Assembly: GCF_023821985.2 (NCBI RefSeq)
Contig: NZ_CP098805.1
Coordinates: 3,720,001 to 3,784,000, forward strand
DNA from: Dyadobacter chenhuakuii
GTDB lineage: Bacteria > Bacteroidota > Bacteroidia > Cytophagales > Spirosomataceae
DNA: 64,000 nucleotides
Direction of reading: 5' to 3'
Under the pieces are notes generated by a model that searched no databases, was not told the DNA's origin, and saw only the letters and a program-made list of their open reading frames with translations. Made by a program: the position numbers and the translations under genes. Each line of letters begins with the position of its first letter. Within the stretch, counting starts at the first letter, position 1. Shown piece after piece: positions 45,911 through 55,700 of the stretch.

Positions 45911-45966
45911 TTTCAAATTTATCAATTGCCCCGGGCTTAAGCCCGGGGCAATTGATAAATTTGAAA
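45911..45966. terminator. 56-base perfect palindrome, probable bidirectional terminator
   Basis: Arms 45911-45936 and 45941-45966 are exactly complementary over 26 bases with centre TTAA, itself palindromic. The GC core is CCCGGGCTTAAGCCCGGG. The plus-strand gene ends at 45905 and the convergent AraC gene ends at 45970, so it lies exactly between the two stops. Core sequence resembles the repeat units at 48627-49165. Confidence 0.8.
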
Positions 45967-45969
45967 ATG

Positions 45970-46830
45970 TTAGTAGTTTCCTTTGTATTCTCTGGGAGTG
46001 TGGCCAATGTATCTTTTGAAATTTCTATTAAAATTGGATAGAGAGTCAAATCCGCTGTCGTAGGCGATTTGAGCAATCGTCCACTTATCTTCTAATAATA
46101 ACTTGCACGCGTGACCTATCCGGATTTCGTTTACAAAATCAATAAAAGTCTTATTTGACCGGGCTTTGAAATATCTGCAGAAAGCCGCCTCGGTCATCCC
46201 CGCCAGAGACGCCACATCACCTAGCCTGATTTCCTGCGAAAAGTGTTGCAGCACATAATTGTGCACCTTATGCATGCGCTCCGTCTCCGAAACTTTGTAA
46301 GTATTTACATAACCATAACTGGAAATCGGAGAACCGCCAGCTTCGTGCGCAAGCTTATCCAGCAATGTGAGCAGCTGAATAATGGTTTGAAATCCTTCTG
46401 AATGCATGATCGACATCAATTCCGAACGGATATGGCTTCTTAACTCCCCCTTATATTCAATGCCGCGTTTTGAATCCAGAAGCAGCTGTTTCAACGCCAG
46501 CATCTCTGGTTTCTCCAAAAAATCCTTCCCCAGAAAATCCTCCTGAAAGTACAAAACAACGCCATGTGTCGCCAGTGAAGAACCGGTGTCGAAATAAGCC
46601 GCGTCGCTGCGCCACAGGTGGGGAACATCGGGCCCGAGGAAAACCGTATCACCAGGACCGAACGTTTGCACAGAATCGCCGATCAACCGCTTGCCAGTTC
46701 CTTCCAAAACAGTGAACAACTGGTAATGCGGATGAAAATGCCAGTTAGGATCAAAATGAGGTGCTTTCAACTCCTGGATCGTCACCGTCCTGACCTGGCT
46801 TTCAATATTTTTATGGATTGGCGCCTTCAT
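45970..46830 (-). CDS. AraC-family regulator with cupin sensor domain
   Basis: 286 residues. Cupin (AraC-binding) domain about 15-110: HFDPNWHFHPHYQLFTVLEG and DTVFLGPDVPHLWRSDAAYF with the His pattern of sugar sensors. DNA-binding domain about 185-286: LGDVASLAGMTEAAFCRYFK and IAQIAYDSGFDSLSNFNRNF, ending RYIGHTPREYKG. Probably regulates nearby sugar genes. Convergent to the Gfo/Idh/MocA gene; a -7 element lies 31 bases upstream of its start. Paralogous in layout to the regulator at 57505. Confidence 0.93.
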   Translation of the reverse strand: MKAPIHKNIESQVRTVTIQELKAPHFDPNWHFHPHYQLFTVLEGTGKRLIGDSVQTFGPGDTVFLGPDVPHLWRSDAAYFDTGSSLATHGVVLYFQEDFLGKDFLEKPEMLALKQLLLDSKRGIEYKGELRSHIRSELMSIMHSEGFQTIIQLLTLLDKLAHEAGGSPISSYGYVNTYKVSETERMHKVHNYVLQHFSQEIRLGDVASLAGMTEAAFCRYFKARSNKTFIDFVNEIRIGHACKLLLEDKWTIAQIAYDSGFDSLSNFNRNFKRYIGHTPREYKGNY

Positions 46831-47115
46831 AAACCTGCTTTATTTTACCTTAATGCTATACAAAAGTAGCACATTGCCATCAAAATACGGCTAGTATGGA
46901 TTTCTACTGATCCGTTTATCCAAAAAATCAATTATGCAACGGCAAAAGAAATTTCCGTGAATCGCGTTGTAATTAACGTAGTACAGCACTGCGGGATTTA
47001 TGCGCCAAACCTTTTATGGCATAGTTTTTTAATTATTGAACGCTCGTAAATCCAATTCCAACGTTTTGAGTTACGTTGTATTCTTATAACTTCAAATAGC
47101 AGCAATTAAGCAGTC
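46831..47115. other. Intergenic region between divergent AraC and lipoprotein genes
   Basis: 285 AT-rich bases. On the minus strand TACTTTTG (46861-46868) is a -7 match for the AraC gene, transcript start about 46855; no good -33 box. For the plus-strand lipoprotein gene I see no convincing promoter. No further gene or repeat seen. Confidence 0.5.
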
Positions 47116-47544
47116 ATGAACAAAAATATTACCTTCCTAGCGTTCCTGTTTGGCGTTTTCGCCTTGTCCAGCTGTGGAAAAACAACCACAATCAACACAA
47201 ATATGGAGCTCACCGGAAAGTGGGAGCTGCAAAGTATAGTGCAAAATTCAGACACGATAAAAAAACCTGTATTAGCCAAAGGTCAAATGCCCGTAAGCCT
47301 GCATTTTAAAGAGAAAGGTGAGCTGGAAGGAACATCCTCAACCAACATACTGACAGGCTTCTATGAAACAGCGCAACAGAACACCATTCAAATGGGCGGC
47401 GGCGGCACCGAGCGGGCCGAAACGCAGTGGGGTAATTTGTTTGTAAATGCAATTCCAAACGTAAATCTGTACGATCTGAAAATGAATAAGCTGGTGCTTT
47501 ATTATGAAAATAACAATCAGTTGATTTTCAGTAGAGTGCAATAG
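47116..47544 (+). CDS. Small lipoprotein, META/lipocalin-like
   Basis: 142 residues, lipobox FALSSCGKT (Cys about 20). After it comes a small beta domain starting MELTGKWELQSIVQNSD with FKEKGELEGTSSTNILTGFY and IQMGGGGTERA, ending in LVLYYENNNQLIFSRV. The GKWELxS start, the Gly turn and the LxFSR end resemble META/HslJ-type or lipocalin-like small domains common in Bacteroidota. Monocistronic with a terminator behind it. Function unknown. Confidence 0.8.
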   Translation: MNKNITFLAFLFGVFALSSCGKTTTINTNMELTGKWELQSIVQNSDTIKKPVLAKGQMPVSLHFKEKGELEGTSSTNILTGFYETAQQNTIQMGGGGTERAETQWGNLFVNAIPNVNLYDLKMNKLVLYYENNNQLIFSRVQ

Positions 47545-47560
47545 TTTTTTTATATAATAT

Positions 47561-47601
47561 GAAAAAGGCAGCCTTGGTCGAATGATCAGGCTGCCTTTTT
47601 C
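47561..47601 (+). terminator. Intrinsic terminator after the META-like lipoprotein gene
   Basis: GAAAAAGGCAGCCT (47561-47574) pairs with AGGCTGCCTTTTTC (47588-47601), 13-base loop, with the T-run inside the right arm. Confidence 0.85.
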
Positions 47602-47764
47602 TTGTCTCACATCTTAGCTTATTTTGCCCTGATCTAAACGGCAGGCTTGCTAAAAGATCAATATGCGGTTGATATTTGTCAAATCAGGTAAAATTTGAAG
47701 CGGTTTTTTATTGTAAAATTGTGTGCATTTTAGCAGGACATTTCCTGACCAAAAACCTTTTTTG

Positions 47765-48592
47765 ATGAAGTACAGCATGAATCTCCTCCTCTGGGGGCCA
47801 CAAATTGACGATAGCCTTTTCCCTACCCTCGAACTAATCAAAGAAATTGGCTTTGACGGCGTAGAAGTCCCGATTTTCAACACCAACCCTGCACATTGGT
47901 TTAACTTCCGTAAAAAGCTCGACGAGCTTGGTCTGGCATGCGAAACCGACACGATCTGCGGCCCATCGGAACATTTGATCAGCCCTGATCCAGCCATGCG
48001 CAGGCATACGATCGACCACTTGAAAAGCGCACTGGATTGTTCGCTTGTGCTGGGCGCAACCAAATTAATGGGCCCTTACCATTCTGCATTGGGCGTTTTC
48101 ACAGGCCAGCCAGCCACGCCGGAAGAATGGCAATGGGCAATAGAAGGCATCCGCGAAGTGGCTGATTATGCTGAATCCCTCGACATTACATTAGGCCTCG
48201 AATATCTCAACCGCTTCGAGCTCTATCTTACATCCTGCGGCGACGAGCTGATCCGCTTCGTAGACGAGGTGAACCACCCGCATTGCAAGATCATGTTCGA
48301 CACTTTCCACGCCAACATTGAAGAAAAGAACATCGGCGACACCATGCGCAAAGCAGGCGACCGCATTTCATTTATACAACTTTCTGAAAATGACCGCTCT
48401 ACACCCGGAAAAGGAAATGTAGATTGGGAAGGCGTTTTCAAAGCCATCAAAGACATTAAATACGACGGCTGGATCAGCATTGAAGCATTCAGCCAAAAAC
48501 TGCCAGTCGCCAACATCTGGCGCAAAATGTTCGAATCCGAAGAGCAGCTCATGCGCGACGGACTGGCCTTCATCAAATCAAATTTGTCCTGA
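47765..48592 (+). CDS. TIM-barrel sugar epimerase/isomerase (psicose/tagatose 3-epimerase-like)
   Basis: 275 residues from MKYSMNLLLWGPQID (an upstream in-frame ATG adds 14 non-conserved codons). Xylose-isomerase-like TIM barrel: GFDGVEVPIF, LGLEYLNRFELYLTSCGDEL (first metal Glu), HCKIMFDTFHANIEEKN (metal Asp and His), SFIQLSENDRSTPGKGNVDW and GWISIEAFSQ (second metal Glu). These are the metal and substrate residues of ketose 3-epimerases. Cytoplasmic. In clusters with Gfo/Idh/MocA enzymes similar barrels act on keto-sugars. No close operon partner: the next feature is the tandem palindrome array. Confidence 0.9.
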   Translation: MKYSMNLLLWGPQIDDSLFPTLELIKEIGFDGVEVPIFNTNPAHWFNFRKKLDELGLACETDTICGPSEHLISPDPAMRRHTIDHLKSALDCSLVLGATKLMGPYHSALGVFTGQPATPEEWQWAIEGIREVADYAESLDITLGLEYLNRFELYLTSCGDELIRFVDEVNHPHCKIMFDTFHANIEEKNIGDTMRKAGDRISFIQLSENDRSTPGKGNVDWEGVFKAIKDIKYDGWISIEAFSQKLPVANIWRKMFESEEQLMRDGLAFIKSNLS

Positions 48593-48626
48593 TCCATCCA
48601 AAAAATCGACCTTGTCATACAATTTC

Positions 48627-49165
48627 CCCGGGTTGAAACCCGGGCCTAGGAAATCGGTCGAGCCTATGGCTCTTTCTCGTTGATGGTTCACTTATCTCGC
48701 AAGAGCCGGAGGCTCGGAATATTTTTTAACGGCGGGTTTTAATCCGCTGGCTCCCGACAAGCCCGGGTTGAAACCCAGGCTAGGAAATCGGTCGAGCCTA
48801 CGGCTCTTTCATCGACGATGCACTTACCTTGCAAGAGCCGGAGGCTCGAAACATTTTTTAACGGCGGGTTTCAACCCGCTGTCTCCCGACAAAGCTCGGG
48901 TTAAAACCCGGGCTAGAGAATCGGCCGCCTACGGCTCTTTCTCGTCGATGATGCACTTACCTAGCAAGAGCCGTAGGCTCCGAACATTTTTACCAGCGGG
49001 TTTCAACCCGCTGTCACACGACAAAGCCCGGGTTGAAACCCGGGCTAGAAAATCGGTCGAGCCTACGGCTCTTTCTCGTCGATGCTTCGCTTACTTCGCA
49101 AGAGCCGTAGGCTCGAAACATTTTTAACTGCGGGTTTCAACCCGCAGTTCACCCAACAAAGCCCG
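48627..49165. repeat. Tandem array of four ~133-base nested-palindrome units
   Basis: Units begin at 48627, 48762, 48895 and 49027 (spacing 135, 133, 132); a fifth begins at 49162 and is cut off at the GH125 stop codon. Each unit has three elements: CCCGGGTTGAAACCCGGG, then GAGCCTACGGCTCTT facing AAGAGCCGTAGGCTC about 26 bases later, then GCGGGTTTCAACCCGC. First and third elements are reverse complements in their core, so a whole unit can fold on itself. Copies differ by point changes. It fills the 575-base gap between two convergent genes. Open frames through it are not coding. Confidence 0.92.
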
Positions 49166-49167
49166 CA

Positions 49168-50613
49168 TCAATAAACCTTCGCCAGCAAATGTGGCCGCTC
49201 CTTCTCTAACTTCAAAATCAACTCCCCGAACAAAGTATTCACCCAAGCAAACCACTTCCTAGTAAACTTGCTTTGATCATCTTTATCAAAAGATTCATGC
49301 ATGAAGCCTGTGTTGTTATGTGTCGTTTTCAACAGTTTCAGCTGCGCTTCGATTTCCTTTTCGTCTGTGGACGTGATGGCTCTAGCGATGATACCCATGG
49401 GCCAGATCTGGTTTACCAATGTGTGCGGGCTGCCTAAGCCTTCGCCTGCTTTTCCTTTGAAGAAATAAGGATTTGAATCGCTTAGGACGAATTTTCTTGT
49501 GTTGATGTAGATTGGATCTTTAACCGACATCGCACCCAAATATGGCATGCTGATCAAGCCTGGAATGCCAGCGTCGTCCATAAGCAGATAATTGCCGAAG
49601 CCATCCACTTCAAATGCATAGATCTTGCCGAATTCCGGATGTGGATAGACGGCATATTTTTTCAATGCAGTTTCGACTTCTGTTGCCAGCGCTTTAAAAT
49701 CACCTGCCATTTTCGCGCCTTCGCCGCCTACTTTTTCTAACATTTCAGCCACTTCACGGAAGGAAACGACTGCAAAGAAATTGGAAGGGACGAAGAATGG
49801 ATACATCGCCGCGTCGTCAGAAGGACGGAATGTGCTTGCTATGAGGCCGTTTGGTTTGATTGGATTCCCATAACCATTGCCTGGAACCGTGTCCGTTGAC
49901 CACGAAGTGACGCGACCGAATTTGTATGGGCCGGGGCCGTCTTTGCGTTGCTGTTCTTTGCAGGTTTTGAGAATTAACCCCATTGCCTTTGTCCAATCAG
50001 CGTCAAATGGCTTGGTGTCGCCGGTTATTTTCCAATAATTATAAGCGAGGCGAATGGTGTAGCAGAGCGAATCCAGCTCCCATTTGCGTTCGTGGAGCAT
50101 GGGTTTCATGTCCGTTACGTCCTTAGTCCATTCGCTTTCCTTCGGGCGATCGTAAAATGCGTTGGCGTAAGGATCGATGATGATGCATTTGGTCTGGCGG
50201 TTGATGAGGCCGGCGACCATATCCTTCAATTTTGTGTCTTCTTTGAGCAATGGCAAATACGGCCAAACCTGCGCTGTGCTGTCGCGGAGCCACATGGCGT
50301 CGATGTCGCCGGTGATGACGAATGTGTCGGGTTTGCCGTCGATGGGTTTGTAATGTACGGTTGTGTCAATGGTGTTAGGAAAGCAATTTTCGAAAAGCCA
50401 CGCCAATTCCGGGTCCTTAATCACCTTTTTCATGCGGGTAATCGTCGCTTCCACGGCTGGACTGGTAAAACTGCGCTTGTCGGCAGGAATGCGAACGACG
50501 AGAAAATCAGCAGCATTCTTGGCAAATGACCAATTGGAAACGGCCATTCCGGCCACAGCCATGGCGCTGGCTTTTATAAATGTTCTCCGATGAGAACTGC
50601 TCGGTTGAGACAT
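49168..50613 (-). CDS. GH125 exo-alpha-1,6-mannosidase
   Basis: Inverting exo-acting alpha-mannosidase family; acts on alpha-1,6-mannosides. 481 residues with a Tat-type signal (SHRRTFIKASAMAVAGMA). Conserved GH125 segments: TFVITGDIDAMWLRDSTAQV (the catalytic-site Asp and Arg region), ERKWELDSLCYTIRLAYNYW, GRVTSWSTDTVPGNGYGNPI, TFRPSDDAAMYPFFVPSNFF, FAWVNTLFGELILKL. Length is normal. Periplasmic by signal. Its stop codon touches the truncated last unit of the tandem palindrome array. Confidence 0.93.
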   Translation of the reverse strand: MSQPSSSHRRTFIKASAMAVAGMAVSNWSFAKNAADFLVVRIPADKRSFTSPAVEATITRMKKVIKDPELAWLFENCFPNTIDTTVHYKPIDGKPDTFVITGDIDAMWLRDSTAQVWPYLPLLKEDTKLKDMVAGLINRQTKCIIIDPYANAFYDRPKESEWTKDVTDMKPMLHERKWELDSLCYTIRLAYNYWKITGDTKPFDADWTKAMGLILKTCKEQQRKDGPGPYKFGRVTSWSTDTVPGNGYGNPIKPNGLIASTFRPSDDAAMYPFFVPSNFFAVVSFREVAEMLEKVGGEGAKMAGDFKALATEVETALKKYAVYPHPEFGKIYAFEVDGFGNYLLMDDAGIPGLISMPYLGAMSVKDPIYINTRKFVLSDSNPYFFKGKAGEGLGSPHTLVNQIWPMGIIARAITSTDEKEIEAQLKLLKTTHNNTGFMHESFDKDDQSKFTRKWFAWVNTLFGELILKLEKERPHLLAKVY

Positions 50614-50675
50614 GGATTCAGGAAAAATGATTTATTAAAATATTTTAAAGAAGCAATTTAGGCAAAAATCTCCTT

Positions 50676-51227
50676 TTACACCTCCCACACCATATGATCA
50701 TACGTGTGCCCCAGAAAATCCTTTTCGCCAGCCACCTGAAAACCTACTTTTTCATAGATCTTCCTGGCATCCGGGTTCACCTTGTCCACAATCAATCCGA
50801 CGCGACTGAAATGCTTTGCAGCGGCCAGTTCACAAAACGCGTTGAGCAGCTTTTTACCAATTCCCTTTCCCTGATGCGCCGGATTTACATTCACGCAATC
50901 GACATAATACTCGCCAGCCTCAGTTTCGTCGCCGGGTGAAAAGTTAGGATCGGATGCTCGGAGGACTTTCAGAACAGGCGCGCGAAGTTCATGCAAACGA
51001 GCGCCATCATAACCGACAATCGAGCCGATTACGCCGTTTTCATCTTCGTAAACCAATGTATTTTCGTAACTATATTGATTGCCTTTGTCCGCAATAAACT
51101 TTTCCATCAGCGGAATTGCGTCACTGGGATCGTCGGATTTTGCGAAGAGGCAGGCAATGTGGCCCAGGGCGAGAATAATGAGGGGAGCGAGCTTTGGGGC
51201 GTCTTCTGGTATGGCTGGTCGGATCAT
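50676..51227 (-). CDS. GNAT-family N-acetyltransferase
   Basis: 183 residues, cytoplasmic. Starts MIRPAIPEDAPKLAPLIILA; acetyl-CoA loop in YYVDCVNVNPAHQGKGIGKK (Q-G-K-G-I-G), followed by LLNAFCELAAAKHFSRVGLI and ARKIYEKVGFQVAGEKDFLG, the typical GNAT end. Substrate unknown. Upstream of GH125 by 62 bases on the same strand, possibly co-transcribed but without functional link visible. Confidence 0.92.
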   Translation of the reverse strand: MIRPAIPEDAPKLAPLIILALGHIACLFAKSDDPSDAIPLMEKFIADKGNQYSYENTLVYEDENGVIGSIVGYDGARLHELRAPVLKVLRASDPNFSPGDETEAGEYYVDCVNVNPAHQGKGIGKKLLNAFCELAAAKHFSRVGLIVDKVNPDARKIYEKVGFQVAGEKDFLGHTYDHMVWEV

Positions 51228-51389
51228 AAAATTTAATAATTTCTATCTATATTTTGCAAGAATTTGTCGCTGCGCCAAAAAGCAGGTCAAAATCGAGTCA
51301 GTACTAATCAAAAGACGTAAAGTTTTTAGCACTATTTTGTTTTAAAATTGTATTGCCTAAAACCGGATCATTAACCTACCAAAATAAAT

Positions 51390-52517
51390 ATGTCTCAAAA
51401 AATTAATGTTGCAATCGTTGGTCTTGGCTTCGGAGCCGAATTTATCCCCATTTACCAGCAACATCCCAATGCAAATATGTACGCAATTTGCCAGCGTACA
51501 GAGTCCAAACTGAATGAAATCGGTGACCAATATGGCATCGACGTGCGCTACACAAGTTACGACGACCTTTTGAATGATCCGAATGTAGACGCCGTACACA
51601 TTAACTCCCCTATTCCCAACCACGCCGAGCAAACTTTGAAGGCATTGCGCGCGGGCAAACACGTGGCCTGCACCGTGCCGATGGCGACGAGCGTGGAGGA
51701 TTGCATCGAGATCGTGAAAGCGACCAAAGAATCGGGCAAAAAATACATGATGATGGAAACCGTGGTTTATGCGCGGGAATTCCTTTTTGTAAAAGAATTG
51801 TATGAAAAAGGTGAATTGGGAAAAGTGCAGTTCCTGAAAGCAAGTCACCAGCAGGATATGGAAGGCTGGCCTGATTACTGGCCTGGATTGCCTCCTATGC
51901 ATTACGCAACGCACTGCGTAGGCCCGGTTGCGGGACTTTTGAAGCTGGAAGCGGAGTATGTTTCCTGCTTCGGTTCAGGCACGATCAGCGAAGATCTGGC
52001 AAAAATTCACAACTCTCCTTTTGCGGTTGAGTCCGCGCATATTAAATTTAAGGACAGCGACTTATCAGCTTATGTATATCGCTCGTTATTTGACGTGGCG
52101 CGCCAGTACAGAGAAAGTTTTGAGGTTTACGGAAGCAAAAAATCTTTCGAATGGCCATTGATCGAAGGCGAAGATCCTGTGATCCATACGGCAAAAAAAC
52201 CGGAACACGAAATTGCTGAAAAAGTGGCGACGCCTGATTACGCACATTATTTGCCAGAAGAAATCCAGCATTTCACTGGAAAAGGCGTTTATAACCTGGA
52301 CGAAAACGCGCATTTGTCATTTGTACAAGGCGGCGGCCACGGTGGCTCACACCCGCATTTGGCCCACGAATTCATCACCGCATTAATAGAAGACCGCGAT
52401 CCTTTCCCGAATGCATGGCAATCGGCCAACTGGACGAGCGTTGGGATCCTGGCGCATGAGTCGGCATTGCAAGGCGGGGCGTTGATTCAGCTGCCTGATT
52501 TTAAGGAGCTGTCGTAA
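51390..52517 (+). CDS. Cytoplasmic Gfo/Idh/MocA oxidoreductase
   Basis: 375 residues without signal peptide. Rossmann loop INVAIVGLGFGAEFIPIYQQ, then NVDAVHINSPIPNHAEQTLK and GKHVACTVPMATSVEDCIEI; note VPMA where most relatives have EKP, so the usual catalytic Lys is missing at this place. C-terminal part: HYATHCVGPVAGLLKLEAEY with His, HIKFKDSDLSAYVYRSLFDV, GGHGGSHPHLAHEFITALIE. The GGHGGSHPHL and HCVGP motifs are shared by a Bacteroidota subgroup. NAD(P)-dependent sugar conversion is inferred from the family. Stands alone between GNAT and the inverted-repeat region. Confidence 0.88.
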   Translation: MSQKINVAIVGLGFGAEFIPIYQQHPNANMYAICQRTESKLNEIGDQYGIDVRYTSYDDLLNDPNVDAVHINSPIPNHAEQTLKALRAGKHVACTVPMATSVEDCIEIVKATKESGKKYMMMETVVYAREFLFVKELYEKGELGKVQFLKASHQQDMEGWPDYWPGLPPMHYATHCVGPVAGLLKLEAEYVSCFGSGTISEDLAKIHNSPFAVESAHIKFKDSDLSAYVYRSLFDVARQYRESFEVYGSKKSFEWPLIEGEDPVIHTAKKPEHEIAEKVATPDYAHYLPEEIQHFTGKGVYNLDENAHLSFVQGGGHGGSHPHLAHEFITALIEDRDPFPNAWQSANWTSVGILAHESALQGGALIQLPDFKELS

Positions 52518-52523
52518 CTCTTC

Positions 52524-52684
52524 GGCCGCCCGGCGGCCTGTACTGAGGAGTGGGGCGCCTTGTCAGTCTGAGCAAGAGCCTCTGTCAGCCTGAGCGGAGT
52601 CGAAGGCACGTGCACCATGCCGTTGACAAGCGTGTTACCAAGCCAGTAGCGCGCCTTCGACTCCGCTCAGGCTGACAAGGCGTG
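52524..52684. repeat. Intergenic inverted repeat with 25-base perfect arms
   Basis: Arms at 52583-52607 and 52653-52677 are exact reverse complements (core CCTGAGCGGAGTCGAAGG), 45 bases apart. A partial extra copy (TTGTCAGTCTGAGC) lies at 52560-52573 and mirrors the right flank. A tight hairpin GGCCGCC-C-GGCGGCC is at 52524-52538. The motif is of a kind seen scattered in Bacteroidota genomes. It lies between two plus-strand genes. Confidence 0.85.
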
Positions 52685-52739
52685 CTACTAGCAGCAACAT
52701 ACAACAAAGCATAAAACAAATAAGAGAACATAGAACTCA

Positions 52740-55700
52740 ATGAAAACCAAAGCGTTATCCTTTATCCTTGGTATTGTCCTGCTGGGCTGTGCCTCTCAGC
52801 CTTCATCGCAGAACGCGTCGGTGAAGAGCTCCTCGGTCAAGAGCGAGGCCGGAAAGGCGCGGCGTCTGGAAATCCTGTTTTTGGGAGACAACGGACACCA
52901 TAAGCCTGCCGAACGCGTTCCGCAGATCATGGCTGCATTAGGCCCGAAAGGTTTCAACTTTACCTACACGGATAACCTGAACGACCTTAATCCTGAGACA
53001 CTTAACAAATACGATGCCCTGATGCTTTATGCAAACTGGGATTCCATCGCGCCGCAGCAAGCGAAAGCATTGCTGGATTACGTGGCGAGCGGAAAAGGCT
53101 TTATCCCCATTCACTGCGCTTCGTATTGTTTCCGCAACAATCCGGAAGTGGTGAAGCTGATCGGTGGCCAGTTCTGGAGACATACCTGGGACACGATTCA
53201 GCCTGTTTGGACTAAGCCAGATCACCCTGCTATCGCTGGTGTGAAGGAGTTCAAAACGGTGGATGAAACCTATTTGCACGAGAAATTACAGCCCGACAAC
53301 ATTGTTCTGACGGAGCGTTTGATCCAGAAAGATCAGGAAAAAGACAGACCAGGCCAGCAAAAAGAGCCTTACACCTGGGTGAGAACACACGGAAAAGGCC
53401 GCATTTTCTACACGGCTTATGGCCACGACGAACGCACCTGGTCGGTTCCTGGATTTCAGGATATGCTGGAAAAAGGAATTCTTTGGGCGGTTAATGATGA
53501 CGCAAGAAAATCGTTGGCAGCTTTGGCCCCAAAACCATTTGAGTATCGTGAAGCCAAACTTCCAAACTACGAGCAGCGCCCTGGCCCGCAAATGCAGCAA
53601 TTGCCGTTGTCGCCGGAGGAATCTGTTAAGCACATTCAAATCCCGGTTGATTTCACACTGGACGTTTTCGCGCACGAGCCAGACGTAATGCACCCGATCG
53701 CAATGACCTGGGATGAGCGCGGCAGATTGTTTGTTTTGATCACAAAAGATTATCCAAATGAGCGCAAAGACACAGGCGGAAGCGACTACATTTTGATCTG
53801 TGAAGACACGAATAAAGATGGCAAGGCAGATAAATTCACGAAGTTCTCTGACGATCTGAGCATTCCGACAGGTCTTGTTTTTGCCAACGGCGGGATCATC
53901 GTTTCGCAGGCGCCGCATATGCTGTTTTTGCAAGATACCAATGGTGATGACAAAGCGGACGTAAAAAAGATCCTTTTCTCAGGCTTCGGAACGGGTGATA
54001 CGCACGCCGGACCTTCTAACCTGCATTACGGATTTGACAACTGGGTTTACGGATCGGTTGGTTACTCAGGCTTCAAAGGCAAATTCGGAAACGCCGATTC
54101 TTTGAACTTTGGACAAGCACTTTTCCGCTTCAAACCAGATGGAACGGATATGGAAATTGTGGCCAAAACCTCTAATAACACGTGGGGACTTGGTTTTAAC
54201 GAAGCGGGCGATCTTTTTGGCTCAACGGCTAACAACTCGCACGGCTGGTATAGCGCCATTCCAAACCGTTATTTTGGTCAAAGCAAAGTAGACAACGGAA
54301 GTCGCAGCACGGATACGCATAAAGACATGCAGCCAATCACGCCAAAAGTGCGTCAAGTGGACGTTTTTGGCGGATTTACTGCCGCAGCCGGACATAATTT
54401 TTACACAGCAAGAGCATTTCCAAAGAAATATTGGAACAATGTTGCCTTCGTTTCTGAGCCTACGGGGCACATTTTGCACCAAAATATCATGAAACCGAAA
54501 GGAACTGATTTTGAGGATGCATTAGGCTTCAACTTGCTGGCAGGTGCCGACGAATGGGTTGCTCCTGTGTTTGCAGAAGTTGGTCCGGATGGCGCTGTTT
54601 GGGTGGCCGACTGGTATAGCTACATTATCCAGCACAATCCGACGCCAAAAGGATCTGAAAATGGAAAAGGAAATGCATATGAAACCGATCTGCGTGATTT
54701 TACACACGGTCGTTTGTATCGCATTGCCTGGAAAGATGCGCCGAAATATACGCCGATCGTTTTGAGCAAAGACCGCCCGGACGAGCTGGTTGCGACATTG
54801 AAAAACACCAATATGCTATGGCGCCGTCACGCGCAACGCCTTTTGGTTGAACGCGGAAACAAAGATGTTACGGGCAAATTGGTTGAGCTGGTTAAAGACA
54901 AAAGCGTTGACGAAGTTGGCCTTAACACAGCTGCTATCCACGCATTATGGACATTGCACGGTCTTAAAGCGATCGAAGATCCGGCGGTTTTGGCTGCCGT
55001 AACGGAAGCATTGAAACACCCATCTGCTGACGTCCGCAAAACAGCCGTTCAGGTGTTGCCACGTAATCCTGCCACTGCGCAAACATTGTTAACAGCTGAT
55101 GCATTGCACGACAAAGCGCCGCTTGTAGTCTTGAATTCGCTGCTTGCATTCTCCGAAATTCCTTACACGCCGGAAGTTGAAACTGCGGTTTTGGGATTGA
55201 TGGACACTTATGCAATGCCAGAAGATCGCTGGATGCCGGATGCTTTTGCTGCGATTTTGAATGCTCAAAATGGCAAATTGCGTGAGAAATATCTCGCACA
55301 ACGCGTAAGCAAATCGTCTGCAACTGCCGCTTCTACACAAAAAGCAAGTGCAGATAAGGCCATGGACCACAGCAACATGGATCACAGTGCGCACACCGCA
55401 GCTGCGAAACCAACCGTGGAAGGCTCAGCTGAACTCGCCATTACGAACATTACGATTGAGCCAAAAACACCTTACGTTCGTGAATATGCGCGTGTGGTGA
55501 TTGAAATTACAAACCAAGGTTCTGTTGCGGTTCCAAAAGAGCTGGTTCCGGTTGTAAATGTGGGCATCAGAAGTCGTTCATTGAACACGAATTACATCAG
55601 CCGCCAGCTTAACAGCGGCATCGCGCCGGGTGAAACTGTAAAACTGACGGAGGGAAATAACGGTCCCTGGAAATCAGGTTTCGGCTTTACATCGGACGAG

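Noticed and set aside
48769..49127. 119-codon plus-strand open frame in the tandem palindrome array
   Set aside because: Its translation only repeats the array unit (KSRRLRTF, GFNPLS) and frames are kept open by the repeat itself; no start context and no homologue-like sequence.
48627..49165. CRISPR array
   Set aside because: Regular units are present, but there are no unique spacers: the whole 133 bases repeats. No cas genes nearby.
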